40,241 nt of DNA from an uncultured Bacteroidales bacterium (GTDB lineage Bacteria > Bacteroidota > Bacteroidia > Bacteroidales > CAIWKO01), in NCBI GenBank assembly GCA_903913285.1, contig CAIWKO010000016.1, positions 1-40,241 of the forward strand, given 5' to 3'. Positions 8,903-17,413 of the stretch are shown here, one piece after another. The position numbers and the translations under genes are program-made. Below the pieces are notes generated by a model, which saw only the letters and a list, made by a program, of their open reading frames with translations, had not been told where the DNA came from and ran no database searches. Each line of letters begins with the position of its first letter. Position 1 is the stretch's first letter.

Positions 8903-9217
8903 ACTGCGATGGAATGAATGATGACTTAAATGGAAGGTAAATTTTATTGGACTGAAAGAATAATTGCAGATTAGAATGGAGTTTTTACTTGTGCCGAAAG
9001 ATGATCGGCAGCCCTGAAAAGAAAAGAGATTTTTAGTTTTACAACTAGCAACATTAGATTTATACAATAGCGGGGAATGCTTTCCATTAAAATTAATCCA
9101 GTGATGCCAATAAAAAATAAAAGATACTTTAGTTTGTTTTGAAAAAATGGATACATTTGAAGGTTGAATTTGAGGAAATAAACAAATAAAGCATCAGGTG
9201 AATTAAAAAATTTAAAT

Positions 9218-10690
9218 ATGTTCGAACAAACTTTTAAAAACATCGACGACATACTATACAAGGACGCAGGGGCCGACAGCGAACTGGACTACATTGAACA
9301 AACCTCTTGGGTGCTTTTCCTGCGTTATCTCGACCAACTGGAACGGGAAAAAGCCGATGAAGCCGCTCTGGAAGGAAAAGAATACAAATTTATACTTGAC
9401 GAAGCCTACCGCTGGCCTGTCTGGGCTATGCCCAAAAGACCAAAGAACGGTTCGTTGTTCGAATTCGAACTGGATCATAACAAAGCATTGACAGGGCCTG
9501 ATCTGGTTAGCTTTGTTGATCATAAACTATTTCCTTATCTGGCTGGTTTCAAACAGAAAGCCGATAATCCCAAGACCATTGAATACAAGATTGGTGAGAT
9601 ATTCAGCGAGCTGAACAACAAAATTAAAAGCGGCTACAACCTGCGTGAAATTATTGACCTGACCGACGAACTGCCTTTCGGCAGCAGCACCGACAAGCAC
9701 GAACTCAGCCATCTGTACGAAACCAAGATCAAGAACATGGGCAATGCCGGGCGCAACGGCGGACAGTATTACACCCCCCGTCCTTTGATTCGTGCCATGA
9801 TAGAAGTAGTGAATCCTCAGGTGGGCGAAAAAATATACGATGCTGCCTGCGGCAGTGCGGGCTTTTTATGCGAAGCCTTCACCTATATGTACGACCGCAT
9901 GGAAAAGACCACAACCAACCTGAAAACTCTTGAAGAAAACACCTTTTACGGTAAAGAAAAAAAGAATCTGGCCTACATTATAGGTGTAATGAACATGATA
10001 TTGCACGGCATAGAGGCTCCCAATATCATACACACCAACACCCTGGCCGAAAACATACGCGACATACAGGAAAAAGACCGTTACCATGTAATACTGGCCA
10101 ATCCGCCTTTCGGAGGCAAGGAAAGACCCGAAGTGCAGCAAAACTTCGACATAAAAACCGGAGAAACCGCTTTCCTGTTTTTGCAGCATTTTATCAAAAG
10201 CCTGAAAGCAGGCGGACGCGCAGCCATTGTTATCAAAAATACTTTTTTGAGCAACAGCGACAATGCTTCGGTGAGTTTGAGAAAATACCTTTTGGAAAGC
10301 TGCCAACTGCACACCATACTGGATATGCCTGCTGGTACGTTCTTAGGTGCTGGAGTAAAAACCGTGGTTTTGTTCTTTAGTAAAGGCGAACCTACGCAGA
10401 ACATTTGGTACTATCAGTTTGATTCAGGCAGAACCATGGGCAAAACCACCCCTTTGAACGATGAAGATCTGAAAGAGTTCGTTGCCCTGCAAAAAACAAA
10501 ACCCGAAACCGAAAAAAGCTGGAATATTAATATTGAAGATGTGCAAACTCACAACTATGATTTGAGTGTTAAAAACCCAAACCTCCCCGAAGAAGCTGCA
10601 TTGCGGACACCGCTACAAATCCTGGAAGAAATGCAATCCCTTGATGCTGAAACCAACGAGATTCTCTTAACCATTAAAGAACTCTTATAA
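9218..10690 (+). CDS. hsdM: Type I restriction-modification DNA methyltransferase subunit
   Basis: A 490-residue N6-adenine methyltransferase that pairs with HsdS to modify the recognition site and with HsdR to form the restriction complex. The N-terminal HsdM helical domain (FEQTFKNIDDILYKDAG...) is followed by the AdoMet-binding motif I (DAACGSAGFL, about residue 208) and the catalytic motif IV NPPF (295-298). The conserved GGQYYTPRPLIRAM segment lies just before motif I. Length is normal. The stop overlaps the hsdS start by one base (TAATG), indicating translational coupling. No clear promoter was seen upstream. Codon use is richer in G and C than in the following hsdS and ATPase genes. 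Confidence 0.95.
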   Translation: MFEQTFKNIDDILYKDAGADSELDYIEQTSWVLFLRYLDQLEREKADEAALEGKEYKFILDEAYRWPVWAMPKRPKNGSLFEFELDHNKALTGPDLVSFVDHKLFPYLAGFKQKADNPKTIEYKIGEIFSELNNKIKSGYNLREIIDLTDELPFGSSTDKHELSHLYETKIKNMGNAGRNGGQYYTPRPLIRAMIEVVNPQVGEKIYDAACGSAGFLCEAFTYMYDRMEKTTTNLKTLEENTFYGKEKKNLAYIIGVMNMILHGIEAPNIIHTNTLAENIRDIQEKDRYHVILANPPFGGKERPEVQQNFDIKTGETAFLFLQHFIKSLKAGGRAAIVIKNTFLSNSDNASVSLRKYLLESCQLHTILDMPAGTFLGAGVKTVVLFFSKGEPTQNIWYYQFDSGRTMGKTTPLNDEDLKEFVALQKTKPETEKSWNINIEDVQTHNYDLSVKNPNLPEEAALRTPLQILEEMQSLDAETNEILLTIKELL

Positions 10691-11940
10691 TGGGAAGGGC
10701 AGATATTAAATTATTGAAAGAGCTTTGCAATAATTTTAAAGCAGATATAGTGGATGGTCCATTTGGTTCAAATATGAAAAGGTCGGATTATTTAACTAAA
10801 GGAATCCCAGTACTAAAAATCCAAAATGTAAAACCTTTTAGAATCGAACCAAAAAATCTTGACTTTGTAAATGAAGAAAAGTATAAAGAATTAAAAAGAC
10901 ATTCTTACAAAAAAGGTGATATAGTAATGACTAAGCTTGGCGCCCCATTAGGAGCTTCAGCAATCATTGAGAATATTGATGATGGATTAATTGTAGCTGA
11001 TCTTGTGAGAATCAGAGCAGAGAAAGTTAACACAAAATACCTTTGTTACCATCTTAATTCTCCTATTACAAATGATTTTATAAATACACAACAAAAAGGT
11101 GCTACAAGGCCAAGGGTTCAAATTGCAATTGTAAGAGATTTGCCAATTTATACGCCCCCTCTCTCCGAACAACTCCAAATCGTTTCTATTTTAGATAAAA
11201 CCTTTGCCGCTATTGACAAAGCCAAAGAAAATGTAAAACGCAATTTGCAAAATACGAAAGAACTTTTTCAGAGTGAGTTGAATAGTATTTTTACGAAGAA
11301 AGGGGAAGGATGGGTGGAAAGGCAGATTCAAGATATTGCAAAAGTTGTAAATGGGTACAGTTTTGACAGTAAGTATTTTTCATCTTCTAATACAATAAAA
11401 TCTGTAAAAATCACAAATGTTGGTGTCAGAGAATTCGTAGAGGAATCAGACAACTATTTACCGGAAAAGTATAAAGAAACTCTTAAAGATTTTCAAGTTA
11501 AAGAAGGAAATATTGTAATAGCATTGACAAGGACAATTATCGCTGCAGGACTTAAAGTTGCAATTGTTCCTAATACTTATAATGGAGCATTAATTAATCA
11601 ACGAGTGGCAGCATTAATTGCAAATGAAAAAATCATTAGCCAAAGATTTTTATATAATTATCTAATAACGGATGGGGTTGCAAATTATGTAAAAGCAAAT
11701 GTAAATACTCTTATGCAACCTAATTTATCAATAAATGATTTAAAAAAATTGCCAATACCATGCCCAACAATTGAAATCCAAAAACAAATAGTTCTCCAAC
11801 TCGATACCCTTTTCACCGAAACAAAGAAATTAGAGAATCTGTATCAGAAGAAACTGGAGGCATTGGAGGTGTTGAAGAAAAGTATATTGGAGAAGGCTTT
11901 TAGGGGGGAGTTGATTACATTAAAAGAAGTTATAATATGA
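10690..11940 (+). CDS. hsdS: Type I restriction-modification specificity subunit
   Basis: A 416-residue HsdS that sets the DNA recognition sequence. Two target-recognition domains (about residues 1-155 and 205-360) are each followed by a conserved helical spacer. The first spacer starts EQLQIVSILDKTFAAIDKAK and the second QKQIVLQLDTLFTETKKLEN. The C-terminal spacer ends in the usual KKSILEKAFRGEL. Both recognition domains are notably AT-rich compared with hsdM, as expected for segments exchanged by recombination. Overlaps: one base with hsdM and four bases (ATGA) with the next gene. Confidence 0.93.
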   Translation: MGRADIKLLKELCNNFKADIVDGPFGSNMKRSDYLTKGIPVLKIQNVKPFRIEPKNLDFVNEEKYKELKRHSYKKGDIVMTKLGAPLGASAIIENIDDGLIVADLVRIRAEKVNTKYLCYHLNSPITNDFINTQQKGATRPRVQIAIVRDLPIYTPPLSEQLQIVSILDKTFAAIDKAKENVKRNLQNTKELFQSELNSIFTKKGEGWVERQIQDIAKVVNGYSFDSKYFSSSNTIKSVKITNVGVREFVEESDNYLPEKYKETLKDFQVKEGNIVIALTRTIIAAGLKVAIVPNTYNGALINQRVAALIANEKIISQRFLYNYLITDGVANYVKANVNTLMQPNLSINDLKKLPIPCPTIEIQKQIVLQLDTLFTETKKLENLYQKKLEALEVLKKSILEKAFRGELITLKEVII

Positions 11941-13715
11941 CACACATTCTTTCGGAAATTACAATAAGAAATTTTAAGTCTATTATAAATGAGACTTTTG
12001 AACTTTCAGCATTTACTCCTCTTGTAGGTTATAATAATGCTGGTAAATCAAACATGCTTGAAGCCATTAAATGGCTTTTAAAGAAAACGGCATTAACAGA
12101 TGCCGCATTTTATGATAAAAATCAAGCGGTTGAAATGGAAGGAAAAATATCAGGTATAAGTCCAGCTATTTTAGACCAATTGCCGGATAATCAAAGAACC
12201 GCTATTCAACCTTTTCTAATTGATAACGGCTTATTCATCAAAAGAATTCAAGCATTACCAAATGTAGGTGTTGCACAAATCCGACTTTTAGTCAAAGATA
12301 CGGCTCAAATTGGAACAGTAAATGAATGGAGAGCAAACCCTGTAGGTCTTGATCAAGCTATACAAGCACTTTTTCCAGAACCTATTCACATTGGGGCAAT
12401 GGAAAATTCGGAAGAAGATGTAAGTAAAAATAAAACTACAACGACTATTGGAAAATTACTAGCCGAAATTTTAGGTCCTTTACAAAATAATTATAATGCC
12501 CGTGTTCAAAATGCGTTAGAGGATGTTAAAAGATTACTTGATGCTGACGGTGAAGATAGAGCTCCTGAACTTACTGCTTTTGATACCGCAGTAAATGAAA
12601 AAGTTGGATCATTTTTTCCTGGTGTATGTATTAAGGTTCATGTACCAACTCCTGAATTAAAAGAAGTATTTTCTAAAGGAACAATTAAGGTTTTTGAAAA
12701 TTTAAATCCAGAAGGTCGGGATGTTTCTGCACTTGGACATGGTACACAAAGATCTATTCAAATGGCATTGGTACGACATTTAGCAGACATAAAAAGAGAA
12801 GCTGGAGAACAAGCCTCAAATACAATTCTATTAATTGACGAACCTGAATTGTATTTACATCCGCAGGCTATTGAAGTTTTAAGGGATGCATTAAAAACAC
12901 TTTCAGAGCAAGGATACCAGGTAATATTTTCGACGCATTCGCCATTTACAATTACCTCCAAAGATGTTGAAAATACAATTTTAATAAGAAAAAATAATGA
13001 TCAGGGTACGCATAAAAGACATTCTTTAAAATCAGCAATTACCGCTGTCGCAGCAGCACATCCAAGCCAATTATCAATTGTTTTTTCACTAAGTAATTCA
13101 TCAAATATTTTATTTGCAGAAAAAGTTGTACTTGCTGAAGGTAAAACTGAGAATAGATTATTACCTAAAATTATTCAAAAAGTATCTGGAAAAACATTAG
13201 GCCTTCATAAAATAGCATTAGTTCCAATTGACGGTTCAGGTAGCACAAAGAAGACAATTGAAGTTCTTACTGCAATGGCAATTCCAACAAAAGCAATAGT
13301 TGATCTCGACTATGCATTAAAAGAAAGTGAACGAGAAGGATTTTTATTAGTTGGCGATATTGATGTTTTAGCAATTAAAACGCATTTAGCGACAATTGCT
13401 CCTGCACATTCAATAAATTTAAACAATGGTTGGCCTACAAAGACAGGAAGTGTTTTAACAGCAGCAGAAGCATTTAGAATGCTTGCACAAGAAGTAGCAA
13501 TACAGGTAAATTTGTCAAACCTTAAAGCGAAATTAAAAGCTCATGGAATTTATGTTTGGACTAAAGGTGCTATCGAAGAGCATTTAGGAAGAATACCTAA
13601 AAATGAGATTGGCTGGGCAGCTTTCAATTCAAGACTTGAAACAGAAGAGTTAAATGTGATTTTACCAGATGACCACAACGAGATAACTGATTTAGTAACT
13701 TGGTTAATCAATTAG
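11937..13715 (+). CDS. OLD-family ATPase with TOPRIM nuclease domain
   Basis: A 592-residue protein. The N-terminal RecF/SMC-like ATPase has Walker A GYNNAGKSN (31-39), a signature-like GHGTQRSIQMA segment, Walker B LLIDEPELYLHP (D301) and a switch His in FSTHSPF. The C-terminal TOPRIM domain has the catalytic Glu in LAEGKTENRLL (E401) and the acidic pair DLD (456-458). OLD nucleases are DNA-cleaving enzymes, several of them antiphage (P2 Old, and GajA of the Gabija system). It sits between hsdS and hsdR with overlapping or abutting starts, so it is co-expressed with the restriction system. It is more AT-rich than hsdM and hsdR, which suggests later insertion into the operon. No UvrD-like GajB partner is adjacent, but an SF1 helicase lies 3.7 kb downstream. 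Confidence 0.88.
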   Translation: MTHILSEITIRNFKSIINETFELSAFTPLVGYNNAGKSNMLEAIKWLLKKTALTDAAFYDKNQAVEMEGKISGISPAILDQLPDNQRTAIQPFLIDNGLFIKRIQALPNVGVAQIRLLVKDTAQIGTVNEWRANPVGLDQAIQALFPEPIHIGAMENSEEDVSKNKTTTTIGKLLAEILGPLQNNYNARVQNALEDVKRLLDADGEDRAPELTAFDTAVNEKVGSFFPGVCIKVHVPTPELKEVFSKGTIKVFENLNPEGRDVSALGHGTQRSIQMALVRHLADIKREAGEQASNTILLIDEPELYLHPQAIEVLRDALKTLSEQGYQVIFSTHSPFTITSKDVENTILIRKNNDQGTHKRHSLKSAITAVAAAHPSQLSIVFSLSNSSNILFAEKVVLAEGKTENRLLPKIIQKVSGKTLGLHKIALVPIDGSGSTKKTIEVLTAMAIPTKAIVDLDYALKESEREGFLLVGDIDVLAIKTHLATIAPAHSINLNNGWPTKTGSVLTAAEAFRMLAQEVAIQVNLSNLKAKLKAHGIYVWTKGAIEEHLGRIPKNEIGWAAFNSRLETEELNVILPDDHNEITDLVTWLIN

Positions 13716-13716
13716 A

Positions 13717-16491
13717 ATGAACGAAACCGAAACCCGAGCCGAATATATTGATCCAGCATTAAAAGATGCAGGCTGGGGAGTCGTCGTTGGCAGTCGTATT
13801 CGCAGGGAGTTTCCTATAAATAAAGGCCGTCTCATCGGTCATGGCCAGCGCAGCATACCCGATAAGGTCGACTATGTGCTCCAATACCGCAACCGCAACC
13901 TTGCAGTTATTGAAGCCAAAGCAAGCGATAAATATTATACCGAAGGTGTCGGGCAAGCCAAAGATTATGCAGGAAAGCTGCAGCTACGGTATACATATAG
14001 CACCAATGGTTTGCAGATTTACTGCATCGATATGGCCGAAGGCAAGGAAGGTGAAGTTAGGCATTATCCTACCCCTGACGAACTATGGGCAATGACCTTC
14101 CCTAAAAGCATAGCTCCGGTGGCTGAGCTTGTCGAAGCCGCCGAAGCTTGGCGCGATAAATTACTTGCCGTTCCTTTCGAAGACCGGGGTGGTTCGTGGC
14201 AAACCCGTTATTATCAGGAGTTGGCTGTTAACAGAGTTTTGGAAGCTATTTCGGAGGGTAAGCCCCGTATACTATTAACCTTAGCAACAGGCACAGGAAA
14301 AACAGCAATTGCATTTCAAATTGCATGGAAGTTGTTTCAGGCAAAATGGAGCCTGACCGGCGACGGACAAAGAAGCCCGAGGATTTTGTTTTTAGCCGAC
14401 AGAAATATCTTAGCCGATCAGGCATTCAATGCATTCAGTTCGTTCGAAGAAGATGCCTTGGTACGTATCAATCCAGCCGATATAAAGAAAAAAGGTAAGG
14501 TGCCGAAAAATGGAAGTGTATTCTTCACCATCTTTCAAACCTTTATGAGCGGGGGTTCGACAAGCTCACCCACCGCTACCAATGAACAATATGAAGTAAT
14601 AAATTTCGAAGAATTATCTGCTGCTGAGCTTGTCAAAGCATATGGTTATATGTATATTTTACAGTGTGCGGATGGAAGTTTTTATACAGGCAGTACAAAG
14701 GATTTATTATTAAGAATAGAACAACATAAAAATGGTGAAGGAGCAAATTTTACTGCCAAGAACCTACCTGTTAAATTGGTATATTATGAAACATTTGACA
14801 GAATAGATTTAGCCTTTGAAAGAGAAAAACAAATACAAAAATGGAGCAGAGCAAAGAAAACTGCTCTTATTCAAGGGGATATTGAAAAACTCAAACAACT
14901 TTCAAAAAATAAAACCGTGAAAGCGGTGCCTGAGCCTGTCGAAGGCACTCCTTATTTCGGTGAATATCCAAAAGATTTTTTTGATTTTATTATTATCGAC
15001 GAATGCCATCGGGGCGGTGCCAACGACGAAAGCACCTGGCGGGCCATTATGGATTATTTTAGCCCGGCAGTGCAATTGGGTTTAACAGCCACTCCCAAAC
15101 GCACCATCAACATTGATACCTATAACTATTTTGGCGAACCCGTTTATGTATATTCCTTGAAAGAGGGCATCAACGATGGTTTCCTCACTCCTTTCAAAGT
15201 GAAACAAATTGACACCAATATCGACGAGTATGTTTTTACGTCTGATGATACAGTGATTGAAGGCGATATAGAAGAAGGAAAAACCTATACCGAAAACGAT
15301 ATGAACCACATCATCGAGATCAAAGAACGTGAGGCATATCGGGTTAAGATATTTATGAGCCTGATAAACCAAACCGAAAAAACTTTGGTTTTTTGTGCTT
15401 CTCAACTTCATGCCTTAGCCATACGCGATCTCATCAATCAGTATGCGATCAGCAAAAACCCGAATTATTGTCACAGGGTTACTGCCGATGATGGTAAAAT
15501 TGGCGAACAACATCTCAGAGATTTTCAGGACAACGAAAAGAACATTCCGACCATACTCACCACTTCACAAAAATTAAGCACGGGAGTGGATGCACCGGAA
15601 GTAAGGAATATTGTTTTGATGCGTCCGATTAATTCTATCATAGAGTTTAAACAAATCATAGGCCGCGGAACACGATTGTACGATGGCAAGGATTACTTCA
15701 CGATTTACGATTTTGTGAAAGCCCATCTGCATTTCAGAGATCCTGAATGGGATGGAGAACCTGAAGAACCTGCCACACCTGAACCCAGGCCCCAACCTCA
15801 GGATTGCGAAATTTGCGGGCAAAGTCCTTGTATGTGTATCAGGGAGCCCGAAACAGTCTGCGAAATTTGCGGTTATATAAAATGTCGTTGCGAAAATTCA
15901 GGCCGCCGCATGATAAAAGTGCAATTGGCTGATGGAAAAGTAAGGCAGTTTCAGCACATGGTTAGCACTTCCTTTTGGAGCCCCGATGGCAAACCTATTA
16001 CTGCAACTGAATTTTTGCAATCGCTCTTCGGAACGCTTCCCGCTCTTTTCAAAAGCGAGGATGAATTGCGAACCATCTGGAGCAAACCCGATACCCGAAA
16101 AAAACTGCTGGAAGAACTCTCTGAAAAAGGCTTTGCCAGGCAACAATTGCAGGAGTTTCAGAAGATACTCGACGCAGAGAACAGCGACCTGTATGATGTT
16201 TTGGCTTACATCGCTTTCCATTTAAATATCATCAAAAGAGAAGAACGGGCCGACAAAGCAAAAATTCAATTAGCCAATTACGATTCAAGACAACAGGAAT
16301 TTTTAAATTTTGTTTTGGGTCAATATGTGAAACAAGGAGTAGACGAACTCGATGATTCCAAGATCGGCGATCTGTTGATTCTAAAATATCATGCATTAGC
16401 CGACGCAAAAAAAGAACTGGGCGACATTGCAAGTATAAGAAATACATTCATTGGGTTTCAAAAGCATTTGTATAAGGAAAGTGTGGCTTAA
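13717..16491 (+). CDS. hsdR: Type I restriction endonuclease subunit with an inserted GIY-YIG domain
   Basis: A 924-residue HsdR of the EcoEI/EcoR124-like kind, the ATP-driven translocase and nuclease of the complex. The N-terminal PD-(D/E)xK nuclease ends VDYVLQYRNRNLAVIEAKA. SF2 helicase motifs follow: I, LATGTGKT (near 189); II, DECH (428-431); VI, FKQIIGRGTRL. The Cys-rich segment near 690-730 (CEICGQSPCMC, CEICGYIKCRC) occurs in relatives as I remember them. Odd: between motifs I and II, about residues 279-413 form an extra domain that is a complete GIY-YIG nuclease, where relatives have a short loop joining FMSG to YFGEYP. A second small insertion (APVAELVEAA, near residue 134) encodes a hairpin repeat. 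The reading frame stays open throughout, so the enzyme may still work. It starts 2 bases after the preceding stop. Confidence 0.93.
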   Translation: MNETETRAEYIDPALKDAGWGVVVGSRIRREFPINKGRLIGHGQRSIPDKVDYVLQYRNRNLAVIEAKASDKYYTEGVGQAKDYAGKLQLRYTYSTNGLQIYCIDMAEGKEGEVRHYPTPDELWAMTFPKSIAPVAELVEAAEAWRDKLLAVPFEDRGGSWQTRYYQELAVNRVLEAISEGKPRILLTLATGTGKTAIAFQIAWKLFQAKWSLTGDGQRSPRILFLADRNILADQAFNAFSSFEEDALVRINPADIKKKGKVPKNGSVFFTIFQTFMSGGSTSSPTATNEQYEVINFEELSAAELVKAYGYMYILQCADGSFYTGSTKDLLLRIEQHKNGEGANFTAKNLPVKLVYYETFDRIDLAFEREKQIQKWSRAKKTALIQGDIEKLKQLSKNKTVKAVPEPVEGTPYFGEYPKDFFDFIIIDECHRGGANDESTWRAIMDYFSPAVQLGLTATPKRTINIDTYNYFGEPVYVYSLKEGINDGFLTPFKVKQIDTNIDEYVFTSDDTVIEGDIEEGKTYTENDMNHIIEIKEREAYRVKIFMSLINQTEKTLVFCASQLHALAIRDLINQYAISKNPNYCHRVTADDGKIGEQHLRDFQDNEKNIPTILTTSQKLSTGVDAPEVRNIVLMRPINSIIEFKQIIGRGTRLYDGKDYFTIYDFVKAHLHFRDPEWDGEPEEPATPEPRPQPQDCEICGQSPCMCIREPETVCEICGYIKCRCENSGRRMIKVQLADGKVRQFQHMVSTSFWSPDGKPITATEFLQSLFGTLPALFKSEDELRTIWSKPDTRKKLLEELSEKGFARQQLQEFQKILDAENSDLYDVLAYIAFHLNIIKREERADKAKIQLANYDSRQQEFLNFVLGQYVKQGVDELDDSKIGDLLILKYHALADAKKELGDIASIRNTFIGFQKHLYKESVA
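14117..14143 (+). repeat. Hairpin repeat copy 1 inside hsdR
   Basis: Loop GAGCTTGTCGA (14125-14135) is flanked by an 8-pair stem (CGGTGGCT against AGCCGCCG, one G-T pair). It is translated as VAELVEAA, an extra piece relative to HsdR relatives recalled from memory. Confidence 0.65.
14551..14573 (-). repeat. Hairpin repeat copy 2, left border of the GIY-YIG insert
   Basis: On the minus strand the loop GAGCTTGTCGA (14567-14557) is flanked by GGGT and ACCC, extended beyond one mismatch by a further G-C pair. Its orientation is opposite to copies 3 and 4. Confidence 0.6.
14622..14640 (+). repeat. Hairpin repeat copy 3, directly before the GIY-YIG domain
   Basis: Loop GAGCTTGTCAA (14626-14636) with stem TGCT/AGCA, translated as AAELVKA. 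One loop base differs from copy 1 (CGA to CAA). Confidence 0.55.
14925..14949 (+). repeat. Hairpin repeat copy 4, right border of the GIY-YIG insert
   Basis: Loop GAGCCTGTCGA (14932-14942) with a perfect 6-bp stem GTGCCT/AGGCAC plus a G-T pair, translated as AVPEPVEGT. HsdR similarity resumes immediately after (YFGEYP). Confidence 0.65.
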
Positions 16492-16510
16492 ATATGATAA
16501 AGTTTAGGAA

Positions 16511-17293
16511 ATGAAACCCCATAAATTATCAAGGTATATTCCACCTAAAGTAAAATTTCAAATTCGCAGTCATTGTGGTTTTGGATGTGTTATTTGTGGG
16601 TGTTCCATTATCCAATATCATCATTTCAATCCTCCATTTTCAGAAGCATTGAAACATGAAGCAAAAGGTATAACATTATTGTGCGGTACTTGTCATGATA
16701 GAGTTCATAAAGGAATAATTAATAAAGAAGAAGTGTTTAGTGCAAATACAAAGCCTTACTGCAAGACGAAAGGAAATGGCAGAGATTTTTTATTCACTGG
16801 AGATATTTCAATTCCTGTTCAAATTGGATCATCTAAAATTCATTCATCTACTATTTTAATGTATGATAATAAAGTAATAATTGGGTTTAATAGGCCAGAG
16901 AAAAATAATGGGCCAATAAGATTTAATGCCATTTTTACGGATTCAAATAGTAATATTATTTTACAAATTATAAATAATGAATGGATTGTAAGAGAAGATT
17001 GTTATGATCTACAAGTAATAAAGTCAATATTAAAAATAATAGATAATAAAAAGGCTGTTTTGCTTGAGATGGATCTTGCAGTTAAAAACTCTATCCAAAT
17101 TAAAAAATTACTGATGACTTATAAAAGTTTTAATATAAATGCTGACAATAAAAATTTTTCAGTAAAAACACCTTTAGGTGGCAGCATTAATCATATAGGT
17201 TCTAATTATTCTGAAATTGGTGTTTGGATGAAATCCGATGGACATGCTTTAATTGCATCAAATTCAAATGGTATAGCAGCCATTCAACTTTAA
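16511..17293 (+). CDS. HNH endonuclease-like protein at the end of the restriction operon
   Basis: A 260-residue protein. The N-terminal 80 residues carry an HNH/zinc pattern: CVICGC, then YHHF, then LLCGTCHDRVH, giving two Cys pairs and the His residues expected for metal binding and catalysis. The C-terminal 170 residues are an unrecognised beta-rich domain with repeated short strands, perhaps a sensor or binding module. It starts 19 bases after the hsdR stop in the same direction, so it is probably the last gene of the hsd operon. HNH proteins of this type occur in defence islands. Whether it restricts modified DNA or does something else is not shown. Confidence 0.78.
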   Translation: MKPHKLSRYIPPKVKFQIRSHCGFGCVICGCSIIQYHHFNPPFSEALKHEAKGITLLCGTCHDRVHKGIINKEEVFSANTKPYCKTKGNGRDFLFTGDISIPVQIGSSKIHSSTILMYDNKVIIGFNRPEKNNGPIRFNAIFTDSNSNIILQIINNEWIVREDCYDLQVIKSILKIIDNKKAVLLEMDLAVKNSIQIKKLLMTYKSFNINADNKNFSVKTPLGGSINHIGSNYSEIGVWMKSDGHALIASNSNGIAAIQL

Positions 17294-17381
17294 TTGTTAC
17301 GCTTTTTGGTATGCCAGTTTTAGCCTTTTTTGCTTTCAATTTTTTGTTTTCAATATCTTTTTTCAAAACAAAATAAATCGA

Positions 17382-17389
17382 TATTTTTG
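17382..17389 (+). promoter_or_regulatory. Possible -7 box before the SF1 helicase gene
   Basis: TATTTTTG, followed by AAC, lies 24 bp upstream of the ATG. The same TATTTTTGAAC string occurs 18 bp upstream of the gene at 19834. No TTG -33 element is visible at either. Confidence 0.3.
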
Positions 17390-17413
17390 AACCCTGATTG
17401 AAAAATTACCATA

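Larger units (their letters stand above)
14551..14955 (+). mobile_element. In-frame GIY-YIG endonuclease cassette inserted in hsdR
   Basis: This insert encodes an intact UPF0213/YhbQ-type GIY-YIG domain (GYMYILQCADGSFYTGSTKD from about residue 310, then R in LLLRIEQH, and E in AFEREKQIQKWSRAKK). An internal ATG at 14650-14656 in the same frame would allow a freestanding protein of the usual 80-100 residues. The insert begins at an inverted hairpin copy and ends at a direct copy (stem GTGCCT/AGGCAC). A third copy lies immediately before the nuclease domain. GIY-YIG enzymes include homing endonucleases. The arrangement suggests a selfish cassette that entered hsdR at a tolerant loop. The exact ends are inferred from where HsdR similarity resumes. 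Confidence 0.7.

Noticed and set aside
8525-9067. Long minus-strand Cys-rich ORF (180 codons) and the plus ORF over array A
   Set aside because: Both exist because 21 is divisible by 3 and the units lack stops. Their heptad repetition mirrors the DNA repeat, and the minus one overlaps the end of the real 418-residue gene.
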